A DNA stretch of 13,772 nucleotides from Chloroflexota bacterium (GTDB lineage Bacteria > Desulfobacterota > Desulfuromonadia > Desulfuromonadales > Geopsychrobacteraceae). The stretch lies in the NCBI GenBank assembly GCA_015222355.1, contig JADFVC010000120.1, positions 1 through 13,772 of the forward strand, in the 5' to 3' direction. Made by a program: the position numbers and the translations under genes. Shown piece by piece: positions 6,810-13,772 of the stretch; the first letter of the stretch is position 1, and every line of letters starts with the position of its first letter. Below the pieces are notes generated by a model. That model ran no database searches and was not told the DNA's origin. It saw only the letters and a list, made by a program, of their open reading frames with translations.

Positions 6810-7257
6810 CCCTTTTGCCGCAGCCCTGCGGCTGCTCACCCGGCGCGACCGGAGCGAAGCCGAACTGCGCGATAAGCTCAACCAGTTCGGCTTTTCTGCA
6901 TCTCAAGTCGCTGCGGCCATCAAAAAATGTCACGACTATAACTATCTGGATGACCGCCGATTCGCCCAAGAAAGAGCCCGCGCCCTGATGCGCAGTGGCC
7001 GCGGGATCGGCCCAAAAGTCCTGCTCGACTTGCGTAGACGGGGCATTGACGAATCTCTGGCCAGGCAAACCCTGGAAACAGTCAGCCGCGAATTTGACCC
7101 CCGGCAGTTGTTACGCAAAAAGCTGACAAGTCGCTACCCCGGTTTCAGCTACCAGGGTGCCGATGAAAAGGAACGCCGCCGCGTGATCGGCTATTTTCAG
7201 CGCCGGGGATTTCCCCTGGAATCGATCTTCGCAGTCCTGAAAGAATCTCCGCAATAG
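6781..7257 (+). CDS. recX: RecX, regulator of RecA
   Basis: 158 residues with the three-helix repeats of RecX: FAAALRLLTRRDRSEAELRD, then a YLDDRRFAQERARALM segment and GIGPKVLLDLRRRGID, and a basic C-terminal repeat with RRRVIGYFQRRGF. Known role: binds RecA filaments and limits or caps their growth and ATPase activity. The frame is open upstream to 6691, but those 30 codons lie inside pilT and are not RecX-like. ATG 6781 begins just before the first conserved helix and has GAAGG at 6765-6769, so it is preferred; ATG 6763 is the alternative. The 29-base overlap with pilT implies coupled translation. The recA-recX pair is split here by pilT. A gap of 158 bases to alaS holds a short repeat and no visible terminator. 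Confidence 0.9.
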   Translation: MGKSKSTASDPFAAALRLLTRRDRSEAELRDKLNQFGFSASQVAAAIKKCHDYNYLDDRRFAQERARALMRSGRGIGPKVLLDLRRRGIDESLARQTLETVSREFDPRQLLRKKLTSRYPGFSYQGADEKERRRVIGYFQRRGFPLESIFAVLKESPQ

Positions 7258-7352
7258 GCGGGTGACCGAAAATCCTTTTCAATCTCGGCATCTTCAATTA
7301 TTATCCCACATTCAATCACGCAAAACTCAACGGTTAGCCGTTTCAATAGAAC

Positions 7353-7403
7353 CACAGAAGATGCACTCGCAAAAAGCCATAAGATGGCGTCGCCAGCACA
7401 GAA
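7353..7403 (+). repeat. Short mobile-looking repeat, copy 3, with CACAGAA flanking duplication (recX/alaS junction)
   Basis: A 37-bp core at 7360-7396, beginning GATGCACTCGCAAAAAGC and ending with GATGGCG-T-CGCCAG, is bracketed by CACAGAA at 7353-7359 and 7397-7403 (6 or 7 bp, because the first C may be the last base of the element). The core matches copy 2 over its first 29 bp, and the reverse complement of copy 1 over 37 bp without gaps. Removing the core and one repeat restores a continuous GAACCACAGAAAGG before the alaS start. The palindrome lies at 7383-7395. Repeat and duplication are read directly; mobility is inferred. Confidence 0.75.
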
Positions 7404-7406
7404 AGG
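7401..7406 (+). promoter_or_regulatory. alaS ribosome binding site touching the insertion duplication
   Basis: GAAAGG lies 9 bases ahead of the alaS ATG. Its first three bases belong to the right CACAGAA duplication, so the small element inserted only a few bases upstream of the translation signal and left it functional. Confidence 0.6.
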
Positions 7407-7415
7407 TCGTTACAG

Positions 7416-10058
7416 ATGATCACCGGAAATGAAATCCGTGCCCGTTTTCTGAAATATTTCGAAGACCGGGGACACCGTATTGTCTCTTCTTCATCGCTGG
7501 TTCCGCACAACGACCCGACCCTGTTGTTTACCAACGCCGGGATGAATCAGTTCAAGGACTGTTTCCTCGGTGCCGAAAAACGCGATTATGTCCGGGCGGC
7601 CTCCTCGCAAAAATGCGTTCGCGCCGGTGGCAAACACAACGACCTGGAAAACGTCGGCCGCACCGCCCGTCATCACACCTTCTTCGAAATGCTCGGCAAT
7701 TTCTCTTTCGGTGACTACTTCAAAAAAGAAGCGATCGCTTATGCCTGGGAATTCCTGACCAAGGATCTTGGCCTCGACATCAACCGGCTCTACGTTTCGG
7801 TTTATATCGACGACGACGAAGCAGCCGATATCTGGCACAATCAGGAAGGGGTTCCGCGCGCGCGGATCTTCCGCTTTGAAGAGGACAACTTCTGGTCGAT
7901 GGGTGACACCGGCCCCTGCGGGCCCTGCTCGGAAATTTTCTACGATAACGGCCCGGAAATCGGTTGCGATTCGCCCGATTGCACCGTCGGCTGCGATTGC
8001 GATCGCTACATGGAAATCTGGAACAATGTCTTCATGCAGTTCGACCGTCAACCGGACGGCACCCTGCTACCGTTGCCGAAACCGGCGGTCGATACCGGCA
8101 TGGGTCTGGAACGCATCACCACAGTCGCGCAGGGCGTACAATCGAACTACGACACTGATCTGATACGCAAGATCATCGCTTATATCGAAAAACTTTCCGG
8201 AAAAACCTATGGAGACAACGAAGACAATGATGTTTCCATGCGCGTCATGACGGATCACAGTCGTGCCACCGCCTACCTGATTGCCGATGGAGTCCTCCCT
8301 TCCAACGAGGGGCGTGGTTATGTTCTGCGCCGGATCATGCGACGCGCCATGCGTCATGCAAAAATGCTTGGCCTGGAAGATCCGGTGCTGTTCAAAACCG
8401 CTGTTTTTGTTCTCGAATTGATGGCCGAAGCCTATCCGGAAGAGGCCAGGCGGAAAGACTTTGTCGCCAAAGTGGTGGAAAATGAGGAAGAACGTTTTAT
8501 CCAGACTCTCGGCAACGGCCTGCGGATTCTGCAGGATGAAATCGCCAGCCTGAAAGAGGCCGATCAAAACATTATTCCCGGTGAAACCGTTTTCAAGCTC
8601 TACGATACTTACGGTTTCCCGGTCGATTTGACGGCTGACATCGTTGAAAAGGATGGCTTCAGCCTCGACGAAGCAGGCTTTGAAACCTGCATGGAAGCCC
8701 AGCGCAGCAAAGCCCGCAAACACTGGAAAGGTTCGGGTGAAGAGGCGGTTTTGGCCATCTACAAGCAGCTGGTCGACCAGGGGATCAAATCCAACTTCAG
8801 TGGTTACCTGAAACAGGAAGACCGGGGCGAAGTCCTGGCCCTGATCCGCAACGGCGAACTGATCGACGAGGCGGTCTGCGGCGAAACCGTTGAGGTGATC
8901 ACTTCCAGCACCCCCTGCTACGGTGAATCGGGTGGTCAGGTTGGTGATACCGGTGAGATGAGCACGAGCGAAGCAACCCTGAGGGTTGTCGACACCAAGA
9001 AACCGCTGCCGGACCTGCACGTGCAGGTCTGTGAAGTGGTGACCGGGGCGATCAAAGTCGGTGACGAGGCAACCATCAAGGTTGCTGGCGTACGCCGTCA
9101 GCAGATCGTCTGCAACCATACGGCGACTCACCTGCTGCAGGCAGCGCTGCAAAAGATCCTCGGCGATCACGTCAAACAGGCCGGCTCGCTGGTCACTCCG
9201 GATCGGCTACGTTTTGACTTTACCCATTTTTCCCCGGTTTCGACTGATGAGCTGATCAAAATTGAAGAAGAGGTCAACCGGCAGATCCGCGTCAACGCAC
9301 AGGTTCAAAGTCGGGAGATGGCCGCTGATGCCGCTCAGGATGCGGGTGCCATGGCCCTGTTTGGTGAGAAGTACGGGGACCTGGTCCGAGTGATCAGTAT
9401 CGGCGATTACAGCATGGAACTCTGCGGCGGCACCCACGTTGACGCTGCCGGAGATATCGGCCTGTTTCGGATTCTCAGTGAAGGCGGCATCGCTGCCGGC
9501 GTGCGCCGGATCGAAGCGGTCACCGGCGCTGGCGCCCTGGCCCAGGTTCACCAGCAACAGCAGATCCTGCAACGCTTGGCCTCGCTGGTCAAGAGTGATC
9601 CGCAGCAACTGGAACTACGTGTCCAGAAACTGCTTGAACAACAGAAAGAGCTGGAAAAGGAACTCGGGCAGTTGCAGGCCAAGGCGAATGCCGAGCGCAG
9701 TGGCGAACTGATCGATCAAGTCCAGGAGGTTGCCGGCATCAAGCTGTTGGCAGTCAAAGTTGCCGGCGTCGACGGCAAAGGGCTGCGCGAATTTTCCGAC
9801 CAGTTGCGAGACAAACTTGGTTCCGGCGTGCTGGTGCTGGTATCAACAGCAGGAGGCAAGGTTGCTCTGCTGGTTGCCGTCAGCAAAGATCTGACCGGCA
9901 AAGTCAAAGCCGGGGAGCTGATCAAGCCGCTGGCAGAGATTGTCGGTGGTCGCGGTGGCGGCAAACCGGAATTGGCTCAGGCGGGTGGTGCCGAGGTTGA
10001 AAAAGTTGCGGCACTGCTGCAGGCAGCACCGGAAAAATTACAGCAACTGCTCGGCTGA
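7416..10058 (+). CDS. alaS: Alanyl-tRNA synthetase
   Basis: 880 residues, close to the usual 876. It charges tRNA-Ala with alanine and edits misloaded serine or glycine. The class II catalytic domain is at the N-terminus ([28 protein letters not shown], then [20 protein letters not shown] and [12 protein letters not shown]). The editing domain carries HTATH with His568 and His572, and CGGTH with Cys670 and His674, the four expected zinc ligands. A glutamine- and leucine-rich coiled region (about 715-760) leads to the C-terminal DHHA1-type domain with the glycine-rich [15 protein letters not shown]. No key motif is missing and there is no frameshift. ATG 7416 is the conserved start, with GAAAGG at 7401-7406. 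It lies downstream of recX as in many proteobacteria. The 163-base gap after it begins a new unit with hslV. Confidence 0.98.
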   Translation: MITGNEIRARFLKYFEDRGHRIVSSSSLVPHNDPTLLFTNAGMNQFKDCFLGAEKRDYVRAASSQKCVRAGGKHNDLENVGRTARHHTFFEMLGNFSFGDYFKKEAIAYAWEFLTKDLGLDINRLYVSVYIDDDEAADIWHNQEGVPRARIFRFEEDNFWSMGDTGPCGPCSEIFYDNGPEIGCDSPDCTVGCDCDRYMEIWNNVFMQFDRQPDGTLLPLPKPAVDTGMGLERITTVAQGVQSNYDTDLIRKIIAYIEKLSGKTYGDNEDNDVSMRVMTDHSRATAYLIADGVLPSNEGRGYVLRRIMRRAMRHAKMLGLEDPVLFKTAVFVLELMAEAYPEEARRKDFVAKVVENEEERFIQTLGNGLRILQDEIASLKEADQNIIPGETVFKLYDTYGFPVDLTADIVEKDGFSLDEAGFETCMEAQRSKARKHWKGSGEEAVLAIYKQLVDQGIKSNFSGYLKQEDRGEVLALIRNGELIDEAVCGETVEVITSSTPCYGESGGQVGDTGEMSTSEATLRVVDTKKPLPDLHVQVCEVVTGAIKVGDEATIKVAGVRRQQIVCNHTATHLLQAALQKILGDHVKQAGSLVTPDRLRFDFTHFSPVSTDELIKIEEEVNRQIRVNAQVQSREMAADAAQDAGAMALFGEKYGDLVRVISIGDYSMELCGGTHVDAAGDIGLFRILSEGGIAAGVRRIEAVTGAGALAQVHQQQQILQRLASLVKSDPQQLELRVQKLLEQQKELEKELGQLQAKANAERSGELIDQVQEVAGIKLLAVKVAGVDGKGLREFSDQLRDKLGSGVLVLVSTAGGKVALLVAVSKDLTGKVKAGELIKPLAEIVGGRGGGKPELAQAGGAEVEKVAALLQAAPEKLQQLLG

Positions 10059-10163
10059 CTCCCAAGCCGGCGAAATCATTATTCTCAGCAATGTGATGAT
10101 GCTGCCCCTCAACAGTTCGGGGTCGTACGCTCCTCTAAGCCCTTTTTTTCCGTAACTTTTATG

Positions 10164-10172
10164 TGCTATATT
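10164..10172 (+). promoter_or_regulatory. Candidate extended -10 promoter element for hslVU
   Basis: TGCTATATT matches an extended -10 (TGn then TATAAT-like) about 50 bases ahead of the hslV ATG, in the 163-base alaS/hslV gap. The region 16-17 bases upstream is only a T-run (10143-10149), with no TTGACA-like -35 box. The gap length and strong ribosome site suggest hslV has its own promoter, but this exact site is a weak call. Confidence 0.25.
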
Positions 10173-10209
10173 TCGTCTTTCGTCATTTTGATGATTGAGC
10201 GGTTTTCTC

Positions 10210-10217
10210 AGGAGGAG
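10210..10217 (+). promoter_or_regulatory. Strong hslV ribosome binding site that fixes the start
   Basis: AGGAGGAG lies 4 bases ahead of ATG 10222 and downstream of the alternative TTG at 10195, which rules out the longer reading of HslV. Confidence 0.85.
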
Positions 10218-10221
10218 ATTG

Positions 10222-10752
10222 ATGTTTAAAGGAACCACGATCTGCTGCGTACGACGGGGAGCGGAAGTCGCCCTGGCTGGTGACGGTCAGGTCAGCCTCG
10301 GCAACACTGTGATGAAACACGGCGCCCGTAAAATCCGCTGGCTTCATCAGGATCAGGTACTGGCCGGATTTGCCGGCAGTACCGCCGATGCTTTCACCCT
10401 GTTCGAAAAATTTGAAATCAAGCTGCAGGAGTTTCACGGCAACCTGCCACGTGCCGCTGTGGCCCTGGCCAAGGACTGGCGCACCGACCGGGTTCTGCGC
10501 CGCCTCGAAGCATTGCTGATCGTCGCTGACAAAGATGTCTCGCTGGTGATTTCCGGTGCCGGAGATGTAATCGAATCGGATGACGGTGTCACCGCCATCG
10601 GTTCCGGCGGTAGTTTTGCCCAGGCAGCGGCGCGGGCCATGCTGGCCCATTCTGAGCTGGATGCGGAAAAAATTGCCACCGAGGCTCTGCGGATAGCTTC
10701 GGAAATCTGCATCTACACCAACGACAATATTTCTGTTGAGGTTCTGAAGTGA
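10222..10752 (+). CDS. hslV: HslV (ClpQ), peptidase subunit of the HslUV protease
   Basis: 176 residues, the same length as E. coli HslV. It forms the double hexameric proteolytic core that works with HslU on unfolded and heat-damaged cytoplasmic proteins. The N-terminus reads [20 protein letters not shown] followed by [19 protein letters not shown]. By alignment with TTIVSVRR of E. coli, the catalytic N-terminal threonine is Thr5, so a four-residue MFKG leader must be removed, unlike the single Met in E. coli. Further family segments: [35 protein letters not shown] and [19 protein letters not shown] 10222 is chosen over TTG 10195 because AGGAGGAG lies between them and the upstream residues are not family-like. 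The stop overlaps the hslU GTG by 4 bases (GTGA), typical of a coupled pair. Confidence 0.96.
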   Translation: MFKGTTICCVRRGAEVALAGDGQVSLGNTVMKHGARKIRWLHQDQVLAGFAGSTADAFTLFEKFEIKLQEFHGNLPRAAVALAKDWRTDRVLRRLEALLIVADKDVSLVISGAGDVIESDDGVTAIGSGGSFAQAAARAMLAHSELDAEKIATEALRIASEICIYTNDNISVEVLK

Positions 10753-12077
10753 CCAATTTTACCCCCAGAGAGATCGTTTCCGAACTGGATCGTTATATCA
10801 TCGGCCAGCACGATGCCAAACGCGCCGTGGCAGTCGCCCTGCGCAATCGCTGGCGACGGCAGCAGGTGCAAAGTGATCTGCGAGACGAAATCGTGCCGAA
10901 AAACATCATCATGATCGGCCCGACCGGGGTCGGTAAAACCGAGATCGCCCGACGTCTCGCCAAGCTGGCTCAAGCCCCCTTTATCAAGGTCGAGGCAAGC
11001 AAGTTTACCGAGGTCGGCTATGTCGGTCGCGATGTTGAAAGCATGGTGCGCGACCTTCTGGAACTGGCCATCATCATGGTCAAGGAAGAGGAAGCGAAGG
11101 AGATACGTGTCAAGGCCGAGGATAACGCTGAGGAAAGACTCCTCGACACGCTGCTGCCCGGCGATGCTGACCACTCCCCCGATAAGCTGGAACAGCAACA
11201 GCACACCCGTGACAAGCTCCGCAAACTGCTGCGCATGGGCGAACTGGACGAGCGCTTCGTCGAACTGGAAACCGAGGTCAGCGGCATGCCGTCGATGGGC
11301 ATTTTCACCCCGCAGGGGAATGAGGATATGGGAATGAACATCCAGGAGATGTTCGGCAGCATGTTCCCGAAAAAAACCAAGCGTAAGCGGATCAAGGTCA
11401 GTGAGGCGCGCAAGACGCTCATCGAGAGCGAAGCGGAAAAACTGGTCGACATGGAAAATGTCACCACCTTGGCCCGCGAGCGGACCGAGCAGACCGGCAT
11501 CATCTTTATCGACGAGATCGACAAAATTGCCAGCCGTGAAGGGGTGGGTGGCCCGGAAGTTTCCCGCGAAGGGGTCCAGCGTGACATCCTGCCGATCGTT
11601 GAAGGAAGCACGGTCAACACCAAGCACGGCCCGGTAAAGACCGATCACGTATTGTTCATTGCCGCCGGGGCCTTTCATGTCAGCAAACCATCCGACCTGA
11701 TCCCGGAACTTCAGGGACGTTTCCCGATTCGGGTCGAGTTGAGCAGTCTTGGCGAAGAGGAGTTTTACCGCATCCTCACTGAGCCGAAAAACGCCCTGAT
11801 CCGCCAGTACCGAGAACTGATGAAAACCGAAACGATCGAACTTGAATTCAGCGACGAGTCAATCCACGAGATCGCCCGGATGGCCAAATCGGTCAATGAT
11901 CGCACCGAAGATATCGGTGCCCGACGCCTGTATACCATCATGGAAAAGCTGCTCGAAGAGCTGTCCTTCAGTGCGCCGGAGTTGACTGAGCAGCAGGTCA
12001 AGATTGACGAAGAAGAAGTCCGACGATGCTTAGCCGACATCACCCAAGACGAAGATCTGTCCCGTTACATTCTATAA
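10749..12077 (+). CDS. hslU: HslU (ClpY), AAA+ unfoldase subunit of the HslUV protease
   Basis: 442 residues, against 443 in E. coli. It unfolds substrates with ATP and feeds them into HslV. Walker A GPTGVGKT has Lys63, Walker [11 protein letters not shown] has Asp255 and Glu256, the sensor/arginine-finger region is [14 protein letters not shown], and sensor 2 lies in [20 protein letters not shown]. The inserted I domain spans about residues 110-240 and includes [16 protein letters not shown] and a lysine-rich KKTKRKRIK stretch. The pore loop is in the [10 protein letters not shown] segment. The C-terminus ends DLSRYIL, the conserved tail that docks into HslV pockets. The GTG start at 10749 overlaps hslV by 4 bases and has GAGG at 10738-10741. 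The stop codon directly abuts a palindromic element. Confidence 0.97.
   Translation: MTNFTPREIVSELDRYIIGQHDAKRAVAVALRNRWRRQQVQSDLRDEIVPKNIIMIGPTGVGKTEIARRLAKLAQAPFIKVEASKFTEVGYVGRDVESMVRDLLELAIIMVKEEEAKEIRVKAEDNAEERLLDTLLPGDADHSPDKLEQQQHTRDKLRKLLRMGELDERFVELETEVSGMPSMGIFTPQGNEDMGMNIQEMFGSMFPKKTKRKRIKVSEARKTLIESEAEKLVDMENVTTLARERTEQTGIIFIDEIDKIASREGVGGPEVSREGVQRDILPIVEGSTVNTKHGPVKTDHVLFIAAGAFHVSKPSDLIPELQGRFPIRVELSSLGEEEFYRILTEPKNALIRQYRELMKTETIELEFSDESIHEIARMAKSVNDRTEDIGARRLYTIMEKLLEELSFSAPELTEQQVKIDEEEVRRCLADITQDEDLSRYIL

Positions 12078-13772
<1,695 letters not shown>

Noticed and set aside
7329..7342. Palindrome AACGG-TTAG-CCGTT between recX and alaS
   Set aside because: A 5-bp stem without a T-run is too weak to call a terminator or regulatory structure.
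8067..9170. 367-codon open frame on the - strand inside alaS
   Set aside because: It is fully antisense to a well-conserved synthetase, shows no recognisable protein family, and such mirror frames are common in GC-rich genes.
10105..10149. Possible alaS terminator: CCCC/GGGG hairpin and a run of seven T
   Set aside because: The stem is only 4 bp, and about 20 bases separate it from the T-run, so it does not meet the form of an intrinsic terminator.
10713..11678. 321-codon open frame on the - strand across hslU
   Set aside because: It is antisense to conserved HslU motifs with no family resemblance and no ribosome site I could support.

Overview
The window looks like chromosomal DNA of a Desulfuromonadales-type bacterium (Geobacter / Pelobacter / Desulfuromonas relatives). 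This is inferred from the moderately high GC content, the recA-recX-alaS order with a pilT paralogue between recA and recX, a thpR next to recA, and the protein sequences; no taxonomic search was possible. Every recognised gene is on the + strand. The ends cut two genes: larC lacks its start and argD lacks its end.

Layout: larC 3' end (1-492), pgpA (485-967), cinA (990-2249), a soluble GAF histidine kinase (2257-3738), thpR (3778-4365), recA (4405-5430), pilT (5628-6809), recX (6781-7257), alaS (7416-10058), hslV (10222-10752), hslU (10749-12077), argB (12161-13051), argD (13048 to the edge). Overlaps or gaps of a few bases at larC/pgpA, cinA/kinase, pilT/recX, hslV/hslU and argB/argD indicate tightly packed operons. 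Function falls into four blocks: cofactor, lipid and nucleotide housekeeping (larC, pgpA, cinA); recombination and DNA uptake (cinA, thpR, recA, pilT, recX, with an orphan sensor kinase inside); protein synthesis and quality control (alaS, hslVU); and arginine biosynthesis (argB, argD).

The most notable non-coding content is a family of small mobile-looking repeats. Three related copies sit in three successive gene junctions (kinase/thpR, recA/pilT, recX/alaS). Each is bracketed by its own perfect direct repeat, 10-12, 7-9 and 6-7 bp long and different at each site, as expected for target-site duplications. The recA/pilT copy is about 150 bp with a strong internal hairpin. The other two are about 37 bp and look like internally deleted versions that keep the left about 30 bp and the last about 8 bp. 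In the kinase/thpR junction the duplicated target contains both the kinase stop and the thpR TTG start, so the original overlap of the two genes can be reconstructed. A fourth, unrelated palindromic element with 25-bp arms fills the hslU/argB gap.

The protein-coding genes are conserved families with few oddities: the HslV catalytic threonine lies behind a four-residue leader, thpR has a TTG start, and the PilT has a long acidic tail and a diverged arginine-helix motif. No RNA genes, CRISPR array, phage genes or transposase were seen, and no gene-free stretch exceeds 200 bases.
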